Source: Odoribacter sp.
GTDB lineage: Bacteria; Bacteroidota; Bacteroidia; Bacteroidales; Marinifilaceae
Assembly: GCA_020024465.1 (NCBI GenBank)
Contig: JAHHTT010000031.1
Coordinates: forward strand, 1-27,951
Reading direction: 5' to 3'
Length of the DNA stretch: 27,951 nt
Shown: piece by piece, positions 7,454-14,984 of the stretch
Layout of the letters: each line of letters starts with the position of its first letter
How positions within the stretch are numbered: position 1 is the stretch's first letter
Made by a program: the position numbers and the translations under genes
Notes under the pieces: generated by a model
Told to the model about the DNA's origin: nothing
The model's database searches: none
The model's input: the letters and a program-made list of their open reading frames with translations, nothing else

Positions 7454-8929
7454 ATGAAAAGAATTGCAATCACAGCTATAGCTTGCAGTCTGGCCATGGC
7501 AATACAAGCACAGAATTTCGAAGACGCCGTAAGGTTCGGCCGCCAACCAAATCCCGGGACAGCCCGCTCGGCAGCCATGGGCGGCGCTTTTACGGCTTTA
7601 GGCGGCGATATTTCTGCCATTTCAAGCAATCCGGCAGGTATTGGTGTCTTCCGTAAATCAGAAGTGAGCCTCACACCGCTTCTCAATTTTGCCAAAACGG
7701 AAGCCAGTGGGGAAAAAATGAATAAAACCGCCTTCCAGCTGGGAGGATTAGGCGGAGTGCTCTCTTTCTATTCTCCTGCGTTTAACTGGAAAAGTTTCAA
7801 TATCGGATTTTATTATACCAATCTGAATAATTTCAACAGAAACACCCGCCAGACGGTTGCAGTGTCGAACAATTCGTTTACCGATATGCTGGCCATGTCT
7901 GCCGGCCAGGCAGAATCCGACGATCTGGACGGTTTTACTACAGGACTGGCATACGATGCTTACCTGCTCAATCGGGATCCTGAAACCGGATACTATCATT
8001 CCATTTTAGGAGCAGAGGAAGATGTAGCACAAGTGAAAGATATTGAAGAAAGAGGTTATCAGGGAGAATATACTCTTGCTTTTGGAACCAATTTTCAAGA
8101 CAAACTGTATATAGGAGCAAGCATCGGCATCCAAAGCATTTACTATAAAATGACCTCACATTTTCAGGAAGCTCCGGATGTAGATTCCCCTTCCGGGCTG
8201 GACTACTATAATTTCCTGGAGTATAAAAAGATGAACGGTGTGGGAACCAACGTCAAATTCGGAATCATCTACCGTCCGATACCGGAATTGCGAATCGGTG
8301 CAGCCATCCATTCCCCCACATGGTATAGCATGAATTATTCCATGAGTACGGCAATGGATTCCTATTTTATCACCCCACCCCAAGGGGAGGAAGCATATAA
8401 TTTCTGGACGCCGAGTTACAAAATGGACATCGACTACGATATACGCACCCCCTGGAGAGCCACCGTCGGACTGGCAGCCGTCCTTGGACAAAAGGCAATC
8501 ATCAGTGCCGATTATGAATTTATCAAATACACCAACGCCAATTTTCAGAATGCTTCCGACGGATACGACTACCGAAATGAAAACGATGTCATTCAATCAT
8601 ATTTGCGTCCGACACACAATTTCCGGACCGGAGCCGAATTCCGGGCAAACAGTATTGTAAGTCTCCGGGCAGGATATAATTTCCTGAACAGTCCGTATCA
8701 TGAAACAGACAAAGCCTACAACCGCATCCAATCATGGTCAACGGGGATAGGGCTCAACTTCGGGGCATTTTATTGTGATGCCTCCTTTACGCATCGCTGG
8801 AGCAAAAACGAGACGATATTCTACTCTTACTATGATGCAGAAGACCCGTCTCTTGACATTGTATCCCAACCGACACAAAACAAATTAAAAACCAACGAGG
8901 CACGGATAACTTTCGGAATCCGTTTCTAA
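7454..8929 (+). CDS. FadL/OmpP1-family outer-membrane barrel protein
   Basis: This 491-aa protein has a signal peptide (about residues 1-19, ending AIQAQ). Its N-terminal region is typical of the OMPP1/FadL/TodX family, with RSAAMGGAFTALGGDISAIS followed by NPAGIG. The rest alternates polar and aromatic residues as in beta strands and ends ITFGIRF, with the terminal Phe typical of outer-membrane barrels. Related proteins in other bacteria move long-chain fatty acids or other hydrophobic compounds across the outer membrane; in Bacteroides they are often labelled as hemin receptor or hypothetical, and the substrate is unknown. The gene is 20 nt after the W/Y/P-rich protein and is followed by a hairpin at 8953-8982. 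Confidence 0.88.
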   Translation: MKRIAITAIACSLAMAIQAQNFEDAVRFGRQPNPGTARSAAMGGAFTALGGDISAISSNPAGIGVFRKSEVSLTPLLNFAKTEASGEKMNKTAFQLGGLGGVLSFYSPAFNWKSFNIGFYYTNLNNFNRNTRQTVAVSNNSFTDMLAMSAGQAESDDLDGFTTGLAYDAYLLNRDPETGYYHSILGAEEDVAQVKDIEERGYQGEYTLAFGTNFQDKLYIGASIGIQSIYYKMTSHFQEAPDVDSPSGLDYYNFLEYKKMNGVGTNVKFGIIYRPIPELRIGAAIHSPTWYSMNYSMSTAMDSYFITPPQGEEAYNFWTPSYKMDIDYDIRTPWRATVGLAAVLGQKAIISADYEFIKYTNANFQNASDGYDYRNENDVIQSYLRPTHNFRTGAEFRANSIVSLRAGYNFLNSPYHETDKAYNRIQSWSTGIGLNFGAFYCDASFTHRWSKNETIFYSYYDAEDPSLDIVSQPTQNKLKTNEARITFGIRF

Positions 8930-8952
8930 CTTGATTGAAAATATTATTTTTG
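8923..8952 (+). promoter_or_regulatory. Candidate miaB promoter overlapping the gene end
   Basis: TATTTTTG (8945-8952) matches the Bacteroides -7 pattern TAnnTTTG and is followed by C. A TTTC box (8923-8926) lies 18 nt upstream, inside the last codons of the FadL-type gene. Transcription would begin within the hairpin just downstream. Confidence 0.4.
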
Positions 8953-8982
8953 CATCGGATTTCCTAAAATGGGAATCCGATG
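8953..8982 (+). terminator. Hairpin terminator after the FadL-type gene
   Basis: A 12-bp stem (CATCGGATTTCC against GGGAATCCGATG, one G-U pair) closes a 6-nt loop, TAAAAT. It is followed by TATTTTAATTT. It lies 23 nt after the FadL-type stop codon. Because a TAnnTTTG box ends exactly at its left edge, it may also form the leader of the miaB transcript. Confidence 0.65.
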
Positions 8983-9020
8983 TATTTTAATTTACCCAAT
9001 AAAAGGAATCCTTGGATTAT

Positions 9021-10352
9021 ATGGCAAAAAAATTCTATATCGAAACTTACGGCTGTCAAATGAATGTAGCGGACAGCGAAGTAGTAGCTGCCATTCTGAC
9101 AGCACATGGCCTGGAACATGTAAAAGACAAGCATGAGGCTGATATCATTTTGGTAAACACCTGCTCGGTCCGTGAAAATGCAGAACAGCGAGTACGCGGC
9201 CGGGTGCAAGGTTTTTCAGAAATCCGCAAACACAACCCTCATCTGCTGGTCGGTATCATGGGCTGTATGGCAGAACGTCTGGGCAATAAACTGTTTGAAG
9301 AAGAGAAAAACATAAACATTGTGGTCGGACCCGATGCTTATATGGATCTGCCCCTTTTGATAGAAAAGGCAGAACAAGGCGAGAAAGCCATTAATATCGA
9401 ATTATCGACAACTGAAACTTACAAAGACATCTGTCCGTCACGCATAGATGAAACATCCATTTCAGGATTCGTATCCATCATGCGTGGATGCAACAATTTT
9501 TGTACCTATTGTATTGTACCCTACACCCGCGGACGAGAGCGCAGCCGCAGTCCGCACAGCATCGTAGCTGAAGTCATCGACTTGCACCGCAGAGGCTACA
9601 AAGAGGTGACTCTTCTAGGACAGAACGTCAATTCCTATTTATATAAAGACGGAAACGCCGGAATGAATTTTCCGGCACTGCTGGAACTGGTAGCACGCAC
9701 GGTTCCGGATATGCGCATCCGCTTTGCCACCTCGCATCCGAAAGACATGAGCGATGAAATACTGGAAACAATCGCACGTTATCCGAATATCTGCAAGTCC
9801 ATCCACCTGCCGGTTCAATCAGGCAGCAACTCTGTACTAAAGGATATGAACCGCAAATATACCCGGGAATGGTATCTTGACCGGATTGCCGCCATCCGCC
9901 GCATCATTCCGGATTGCGGAATCTCCACCGATGTCTTTGTCGGTTTTCATAATGAAAGCGAAGAAGATTACAAACAAACCCTCGATCTGATGGAAGAGGT
10001 TAGATTTGACCTGGCTTATATGTTCAAATATTCCGAACGTCCGGGCACCAAAGCATCGAAAAGTCTGCCGGACAACATTGATGAAGAGACTAAAGGCCGC
10101 CGTCTGCAAGAGCTGATAGACTTGCAGGTGGGCTGGTCGCTCGACAGTAACCGCAGGGACATCGGCAAAACCTTTGAAGTACTGGTCGAAGGGGTTTCCA
10201 AAAAAAGTGAAGATGAAATGTTCGGCCGCAGCAGTCAGAACAAAGTAATCGTATTCCCTGCCCAAAACATACGTGTCGGCTCATTAGTCCGCGTCAAGGT
10301 GAAAGACTGTACCTCTGCAACCCTGATGGGCGAACTGGTGGAAAACAAATAG
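9021..10352 (+). CDS. miaB: tRNA-2-methylthio-N6-dimethylallyladenosine synthase MiaB
   Basis: This radical-SAM methylthiotransferase adds the 2-methylthio group to i6A37 of tRNAs. I chose the ATG at 9021 (443 aa, MAKKFYIETYGCQMN) rather than the in-frame TTG at 9012. The N-terminal UPF0004 domain holds the second cluster cysteines Cys12, Cys48 (NTCSVREN) and Cys82 (GCMAER). The radical SAM motif is RGCNNFCTYCIVP with Cys157, Cys161 and Cys164. The conserved YTRGRERSR, GQNVNSY and THPKDMS-like (ATSHPKDMS) blocks follow, and a TRAM RNA-binding domain ends the protein. The length and motif order match MiaB rather than MtaB or RimO. The next gene begins after only 7 nt, so the two RNA-modifying enzymes are probably co-transcribed. 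Confidence 0.95.
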   Translation: MAKKFYIETYGCQMNVADSEVVAAILTAHGLEHVKDKHEADIILVNTCSVRENAEQRVRGRVQGFSEIRKHNPHLLVGIMGCMAERLGNKLFEEEKNINIVVGPDAYMDLPLLIEKAEQGEKAINIELSTTETYKDICPSRIDETSISGFVSIMRGCNNFCTYCIVPYTRGRERSRSPHSIVAEVIDLHRRGYKEVTLLGQNVNSYLYKDGNAGMNFPALLELVARTVPDMRIRFATSHPKDMSDEILETIARYPNICKSIHLPVQSGSNSVLKDMNRKYTREWYLDRIAAIRRIIPDCGISTDVFVGFHNESEEDYKQTLDLMEEVRFDLAYMFKYSERPGTKASKSLPDNIDEETKGRRLQELIDLQVGWSLDSNRRDIGKTFEVLVEGVSKKSEDEMFGRSSQNKVIVFPAQNIRVGSLVRVKVKDCTSATLMGELVENK

Positions 10353-10359
10353 CAGAAAC

Positions 10360-10923
10360 ATGGAAAATTTTCGCAAACTACAAAACGAAGAACTGCACAG
10401 AATCAATACGGAGCAATTCAAAAAAGCAGAGAAACTGCCCGTTGTAATTGTATTGGACAATATCCGCAGCCAGAACAACGTAGGTTCGGTATTCCGCACC
10501 TCTGACGCATTCCGCATTGAGAAAATATATTTGTGCGGTATCACCTCCACGCCTGATAACCGGGAGGTACATAAGACGGCTCTCGGAGCAGAAGATGCTG
10601 TTGCCTGGGAATATCAGAAAGACACGCTGAGTGTCATCAACCGATTGAAAGAAGAGGGATACCGGATATTCTCCATCGAGCAGGCAGAAAACACCACTTC
10701 GCTGGAAAATTTTCATATCAGTATGCAGGAAAAATATGCACTGGTATTCGGCAACGAGGTAAAAGGCGTTCAACAAGAAGTCATCAATGTCTCGGACAAC
10801 TGCATAGAAATCCCCCAATTCGGAACGAAACATTCGTTCAACATTGCCGTGACCGTAGGGATTGTACTATGGCAAACGATGTTGCCCGTCTTGCAGAAGA
10901 TGAAGGGCATGGCCGGCCAATAG
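10360..10923 (+). CDS. SpoU/TrmH-family RNA 2'-O-methyltransferase
   Basis: This 187-aa protein belongs to the SPOUT superfamily, which binds SAM in a knotted C-terminal fold and methylates ribose 2'-O in tRNA or rRNA. The three family motifs are visible: NIRSQNNVGSVFRTSDAF near residue 30 (motif 1), ALVFGNEVKGV near 127 (motif 2) and IPQFGTKHSFNIAVTVGIVL near 150 (motif 3). It lacks the extra N-terminal substrate domain of RlmB-type proteins. The target nucleotide cannot be read from the sequence. It follows miaB by 7 nt and ends 16 nt from the stop of the convergent folP gene. A second, TrmH-like paralogue is at 18863-19531. Confidence 0.88.
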   Translation: MENFRKLQNEELHRINTEQFKKAEKLPVVIVLDNIRSQNNVGSVFRTSDAFRIEKIYLCGITSTPDNREVHKTALGAEDAVAWEYQKDTLSVINRLKEEGYRIFSIEQAENTTSLENFHISMQEKYALVFGNEVKGVQQEVINVSDNCIEIPQFGTKHSFNIAVTVGIVLWQTMLPVLQKMKGMAGQ

Positions 10924-10941
10924 CCGCCAGCCCTTTTCTTC
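10896..10941. terminator. Candidate shared hairpin between convergent genes
   Basis: GAAGA-T-GAAGGGC (10896-10908) pairs with GCCCTTTTCTTC (10930-10941), giving a 12-bp stem with one bulged base and one G-U pair. The structure overlaps the end of the RNA methyltransferase gene and the folP stop codon (10940-10942). It could end transcription from both sides. The large loop and missing long T-tract make this a moderate call. Confidence 0.35.
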
Positions 10942-11776
10942 ATTGCCCTTTTCCCATTTTCCCGGTAATCTTCACTGCTTCCACAGCTTCACGCACATCA
11001 TGAACACGAAGAATGGAGGCTCCTTTTAACAAGGAGATTGTATTCAGCACTGTGGTACCGTTCAGCGCTTCGTTTGCAGTACCGCCGATTAATTTGTAAA
11101 TCATCGTTTTTCTGGAAACTCCCACCAGAACAGGATAATCCAAATCCAGATAAGAATCCATGCCAGCCAACAGTTGATAATTATGCTCAAGTGTCTTGCC
11201 GAAGCCGAAACCCGGATCGAGGATGATATTGTCAAATCCCCTCCCGGCAAGCATGGCAATCCGGTCTGTAAAGAATTTACGCACATCTTTCACGACATTA
11301 TCATAAACCGGATTCAACTGCATGGTCTGAGGCGTACCCTGTATATGCATCATGATATAAGGCACTCCGGCTCCGGCAATAAAGTCGAACATTCCGTCAT
11401 CCATCGTTCCTCCGGAAATATCATTGACAATCACTTCCCCCAGGCAATCGATTATCTCACGCGCCACCGCTGAACGGAAGGTGTCAACAGACACCACCAT
11501 ATCCGGATAGTATTTCCTCACGAGTTCAACTGCCCACGCCAGGCGTGCCAATTCTTCCTTTTCGTCCACAAAAGCTGCTCCGGGACGGGTAGAACAGGCT
11601 CCTACATCGATTATTTCCGCTCCCTCTTCCACAATCTGATGAATACGGTCTATCACTTTCACTTCACTGACATACTTACCACCATCATAAAAAGAATCGG
11701 TAGTCACATTCAAAATCCCCATTACAACAGGAGTGGAAAAATCGAGAGGCTTTTTATTTAAAGTTATTGTTTTCAT
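10940..11776 (-). CDS. folP: Dihydropteroate synthase
   Basis: This 278-aa TIM-barrel enzyme joins p-aminobenzoate to the pterin pyrophosphate in folate synthesis and is the sulfonamide target. Diagnostic blocks are GILNVTTDSFYDGGKY (pterin loop 1), IIDVGACSTRPGA (loop 2), VSVDTFRSAVA, NDISGGTMDD, MMHIQGTPQTMQ, ILDPGFGFGKTLEHN and the C-terminal GVSRKTMIYKLIGG followed by RVHDV. All expected substrate-binding residues appear to be present and the length is normal. It is transcribed alone here, divergently from the DUF1599 gene, from a promoter that overlaps the opposite promoter at 11792-11858. Confidence 0.95.
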   Translation of the reverse strand: MKTITLNKKPLDFSTPVVMGILNVTTDSFYDGGKYVSEVKVIDRIHQIVEEGAEIIDVGACSTRPGAAFVDEKEELARLAWAVELVRKYYPDMVVSVDTFRSAVAREIIDCLGEVIVNDISGGTMDDGMFDFIAGAGVPYIMMHIQGTPQTMQLNPVYDNVVKDVRKFFTDRIAMLAGRGFDNIILDPGFGFGKTLEHNYQLLAGMDSYLDLDYPVLVGVSRKTMIYKLIGGTANEALNGTTVLNTISLLKGASILRVHDVREAVEAVKITGKMGKGQ

Positions 11777-11791
11777 GGCTTTACTTTTTCC

Positions 11792-11822
11792 TTTTCTTTA
11801 TTGCTTTTTTTGCGTAAATTTG
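11792..11822 (+). promoter_or_regulatory. DUF1599-doxX-tpiA promoter candidate
   Basis: TAAATTTG (11815-11822) is a full -7 match; TTTT (11792-11795) stands 19 nt upstream as a partial -33 box. The predicted start is about 33 nt before the ATG at 11862. It faces the folP promoter, with the two -7 boxes only 6 nt apart. Confidence 0.6.
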
Positions 11823-11828
11823 CAGTAT

Positions 11829-11858
11829 CAAAATTACAACTAGTTTTTATATTTCAAA
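11829..11858 (-). promoter_or_regulatory. folP promoter candidate
   Basis: On the minus strand TTTG (11858-11855), an 18-nt spacer and TAATTTTG (11836-11829) match both Bacteroides boxes perfectly. The folP ATG lies about 45 nt beyond the predicted start point. Confidence 0.65.
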
Positions 11859-11861
11859 ACC

Positions 11862-12431
11862 ATGCCGGATACAACACAAGAATATGACTTAGTAATCGGA
11901 ATTTGCCGGGACATTTTTCTGAAAAAGATGCAAGACTACGGTACAGCCTGGCGTATATTGAGACCGACTTCACTGACCGACCAGATATATATCAAAGCCA
12001 ACCGCATACGCAGCATAGAAGAAAAGGGCGTATGTAAAGTGAATGAAGGGATTGTACCTGAATTTATCGGTATTGTCAACTATTCCATCATGGGATTGAT
12101 ACAGTTGGAGCTGGGACGTAAAGAAGACACCGGTGAAGACTTTGAAAAGATCAAGACTTTGTATGACAAGTATTTCCAACAGGCAAAAACGCTCATGCTC
12201 AATAAGAATCACGACTACGGAGAAGCCTGGCGCAATATGCGCATCAGTTCGTACACCGACCTGATACTGATGAAAATCAACCGTACCAAACAGATTGAAG
12301 ACCACGAAGGCACAACCTTGATCTCAGAAGGTATTGACGCAAATTACAATGACATGATTAATTATGCCGTATTTGCGCTAATCCGTCTGACAGTTGAAAC
12401 AAAAGAAAATCCAATTAACAATTCTCTATAG
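11862..12431 (+). CDS. DUF1599 protein with an internal duplication
   Basis: This 189-aa soluble protein is built from two similar halves. Residues about 25-55 (QDYGTAWRILRPTSLTDQIY followed by KANRIRSIEE) match residues about 117-147 (HDYGEAWRNMRISSYTDLIL followed by KINRTKQIED), and each half then has a similar GIxxxxxxxxNY block (GIVPEFIGIVNYS and GIDANYNDMINYA). The layout fits DUF1599, whose function is unknown to me; a nucleotide-related role has been suggested by fold for similar all-helical proteins, but I cannot show it. It is the first gene of a probable operon with the DoxX-like gene (4-nt gap) and tpiA. Confidence 0.85.
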   Translation: MPDTTQEYDLVIGICRDIFLKKMQDYGTAWRILRPTSLTDQIYIKANRIRSIEEKGVCKVNEGIVPEFIGIVNYSIMGLIQLELGRKEDTGEDFEKIKTLYDKYFQQAKTLMLNKNHDYGEAWRNMRISSYTDLILMKINRTKQIEDHEGTTLISEGIDANYNDMINYAVFALIRLTVETKENPINNSL

Positions 12432-12435
12432 GAAT

Positions 12436-13683
12436 ATGATAAATTTCATCAGAAACATCTGCCGCATATTAACCGGGGCTCTATTCATCTACTCAGGATT
12501 TGTCAAAGGAATTGACCCGTCAGGTTCCTACTATAAGTTTACCGATTACTTCAATGCCTTCCATATGAGTTGGCTGAATGACTGCGCCATGTTCTTTTCC
12601 TTTGCACTGGCATTGTTTGAGTTCATCGTCGGTATTTGCCTGTTTCTCAATATCAAGACCAAAACAGCATCATGGGGAGTATTTCTCTTTATGGCAGTGA
12701 TGACCCCGCTGACACTGATTCTGGCTATCAAAAATCCCGTATCAGATTGCGGTTGCTTCGGCGATGCCCTAATCCTGACCAACTGGGAAACATTTTGGAA
12801 AAATATGGTACTGCTCGTACTGACTCTCGGTATTTTTTTCAACAGAGACAAATTTCACTCCATTTTCAATGTACTGGAACAGAGTATTCTTATCATATTG
12901 AGCATCGTATTCATACTGAGTATAGAATTTTATTGCTACAGACACCTTCCGCTTATTGATTTCCGGCCCTACGCAATTGGCAAAAACCTTACAGAGGGGA
13001 TGACACCTCCTCCAGGAGCACCACATGACGAATATGAAATCACCTTGCAGTACAGAAACAAACAAACCGGAGAACTGAAAAATTTTACCGAAAAGGATTA
13101 TCCTTGGCAAGATACTCTGAACTGGGAGTATGCCAATACTTTTGAGAAACTTATAAAAGAGGGTTATAAAACTCCGATTCACGATTTTAACATCGAACAT
13201 CCTGAATCGGGCAATATTACGGAAGAGATTTTAACAGATAACGGATATATATTGCTGGCAGTTTCATACGACCTCAAGAAAGCCAATCCGGCAAATCAAC
13301 AAGAATTGAATAAGCTGGCCGCCTATGCACAGGAAAAAGGCATCCGCTTCTACGGACTTACAGCCTCTACCGACAATGACATCCAGCAATACAAAGACAG
13401 ACATGCCGTCACCTATGATTTTTGCACGGCAGATGAGACCCAATTAAAGACTGTTATCCGCTCGAATCCCGGATTAGTGCTTTTACATCAGGGGACTGTA
13501 GTCAATAAATGGGGATACCGCGATCTTCCAAATGTAGAAGAGATCCAAGACAAAGACTTACTTGCCTATAGCCTGAGCAAGCAGCAGGCACGAACCAACC
13601 GCCTGTTAGTATATATTTTTATATTAGCCACACTTACCTGTCTGGGATTTTATTGTGCAAAAAAATATAACAAGAGACATTAA
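12436..13683 (+). CDS. DoxX/MauE-like membrane protein with thioredoxin-like domain (BT_3928-type)
   Basis: Start taken at the ATG 12436, just after TAGGAAT and 4 nt past the DUF1599 stop, giving 415 aa; a longer frame would run back through the DUF1599 end. The N-terminal 160 residues form about four membrane segments with the DoxX-like FVKGIDPSGSYYKFTDYF and a MauE-like DCGCFGD motif (the Cys pair may be redox active). A further membrane segment precedes a periplasmic part. Residues about 255-375 look like a thioredoxin fold without a CxxC (RSNPGLVLLHQGTVVNKWGY resembles the end of TlpA-like domains). A last membrane helix lies at about 390-408. The role may be disulfide or quinone-linked redox, but this is inference. 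Confidence 0.8.
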   Translation: MINFIRNICRILTGALFIYSGFVKGIDPSGSYYKFTDYFNAFHMSWLNDCAMFFSFALALFEFIVGICLFLNIKTKTASWGVFLFMAVMTPLTLILAIKNPVSDCGCFGDALILTNWETFWKNMVLLVLTLGIFFNRDKFHSIFNVLEQSILIILSIVFILSIEFYCYRHLPLIDFRPYAIGKNLTEGMTPPPGAPHDEYEITLQYRNKQTGELKNFTEKDYPWQDTLNWEYANTFEKLIKEGYKTPIHDFNIEHPESGNITEEILTDNGYILLAVSYDLKKANPANQQELNKLAAYAQEKGIRFYGLTASTDNDIQQYKDRHAVTYDFCTADETQLKTVIRSNPGLVLLHQGTVVNKWGYRDLPNVEEIQDKDLLAYSLSKQQARTNRLLVYIFILATLTCLGFYCAKKYNKRH

Positions 13684-13721
13684 ACAAATAAACTAATATT
13701 ACACACTTTAAAGAATTAATC

Positions 13722-14486
13722 ATGAGAAAGAAAATTGTTGCCGGAAACTGGAAGATGAACAAAAATCTTCAGGAAGGCATAGCATTGGCTCAAGAAGTAA
13801 ACAACCGCGTAAAAGCCTTGGCTCCCCAAAATGTGACTGTAATAGTAGGCACTCCCTTTATCCATTTGAGTGAAGTTAACAAAGTAGCAGATGTAATTAC
13901 AGTATCCGCACAAAACTGCGCAGCAGAAGCATCAGGTGCCTATACCGGAGAAGTCTCTGCAGCCATGGTTGCCTCAACCGGCTGTAAATATGTCATTTTA
14001 GGCCACTCAGAAAGAAGAAGCTACTATGGAGAAACGGATGAGATTCTGGTAAAGAAAGTGGGACATGCCTTGGAAAACAATCTGGAAATCATCTTCTGCG
14101 TTGGTGAAGTACTGGCAGAAAGAGAAGCAGAAAAACATTTCGATATTGTGAAGTCACAACTGAGCAAAGGTCTATTCCAATTGTCTACAGAACAATTTGC
14201 ACACATTGTGATTGCATACGAACCGGTTTGGGCTATCGGTACCGGTAAAACCGCAACCTCTGCACAGGCTGAAGAGATGCACAAATTCATCCGCAAAACT
14301 ATCGCAGAAAAATACGGAGAGACTACAGCAGACAATACTACCATTCTTTATGGCGGAAGCTGTAATTCAAAAAATGCAGATGAGTTATTCTCACAACCGA
14401 ATGTTGACGGAGGCTTAATTGGTGGAGCTTCATTGAAAGCAGACGATTTTATGACAATCATCACCGCACGTGAAAACCATCAATAA
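13722..14486 (+). CDS. tpiA: Triosephosphate isomerase
   Basis: This 254-aa enzyme interconverts dihydroxyacetone phosphate and glyceraldehyde 3-phosphate in glycolysis and gluconeogenesis. The start is the ATG of MRKKIVAGNWKMN; Lys11, His95 (ILGHSERR) and Glu167 (AYEPVWAIGTGKTA) are the catalytic residues. The phosphate-binding ends YGGSCNSKN and GLIGGASL are present, and the length is normal. It is 38 nt after the DoxX-like gene and closes the operon with a strong hairpin at 14499-14527. Confidence 0.97.
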   Translation: MRKKIVAGNWKMNKNLQEGIALAQEVNNRVKALAPQNVTVIVGTPFIHLSEVNKVADVITVSAQNCAAEASGAYTGEVSAAMVASTGCKYVILGHSERRSYYGETDEILVKKVGHALENNLEIIFCVGEVLAEREAEKHFDIVKSQLSKGLFQLSTEQFAHIVIAYEPVWAIGTGKTATSAQAEEMHKFIRKTIAEKYGETTADNTTILYGGSCNSKNADELFSQPNVDGGLIGGASLKADDFMTIITARENHQ

Positions 14487-14498
14487 AAAACATATATC

Positions 14499-14535
14499 AA
14501 TTAACGCTTCACAAAGAAGCGTTAATTTTATTTAT
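14499..14535 (+). terminator. Rho-independent-type terminator after tpiA
   Basis: The stem TTAACGCTTC/GAAGCGTTAA extends by A-T pairs to about 12 bp, with loop ACAAA. It is followed by TTTATTTAT. It starts 12 nt after the tpiA stop codon. Confidence 0.85.
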
Positions 14536-14813
14536 AATTCAAAATGCTTTATACCAATGAGATTCATTATCATTTTCTCATATTACGTTTATGAAAGATG
14601 ATAACTGATTATTCTGTTTATATACCTACCAACTTGTATAATAGCAAATATAACCAACAAAAAATATTATCACCATACTCAAGATGTTGTAATGATGTTA
14701 TAAAATCTACAGCTCTTACCATTGGCCATAGAAAATATATCGATTTTATTCAAAACCTCTAAAAAATCACATATTTATCTTTATACTATTCCATCAAGTA
14801 CAAAAGAAAAACT
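14536..14813. other. AT-rich intergenic stretch
   Basis: Between the tpiA terminator and the small ORF at 14814 I see no coding region, RNA gene or clear repeat. The stretch is A+T rich, and TATCTTTA near 14776 is the nearest thing to a -7 box. Confidence 0.4.
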
Positions 14814-14984
14814 ATGAATAAGAATAGAGAAAAAAATTTTTTACCGACAAAAACAGTATCGTTACTTATACTTTTGTTGTGCAACTTTACCTTATCAAAT
14901 GAACTGCACCATCCGGACATTGCCGGTAAAACCCTACGTTTTTCATCTTTGCCTACCATGGCATATCTATCTATGTGTAGATGA
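14814..14984 (+). CDS. Possible 56-aa secreted peptide overlapping the glycosyltransferase gene
   Basis: An ATG at 14814 opens 57 codons ending in TGA at 14982-14984. The peptide starts with a basic stretch (MNKNREKNF), then a hydrophobic core TVSLLILLLCNFTLS that looks like a signal peptide or anchor, then a short polar tail (ELHHPDIAGKTLRFSSL). The stop overlaps the first possible ATG of the glycosyltransferase as ATGA (14981-14984), the same coupling seen in many operons. I recognise no family. A TACTTTTG box inside it (14869-14876) could mean that the stretch is in fact a leader. Low to moderate confidence as a real gene. Confidence 0.3.
   Translation: MNKNREKNFLPTKTVSLLILLLCNFTLSNELHHPDIAGKTLRFSSLPTMAYLSMCR

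Noticed and set aside
7024..7695. Minus-strand frame of 223 codons
   Set aside because: Created by the repetitive T/R/P-coding sequence of the opposite strand; serine- and cysteine-rich with no family.
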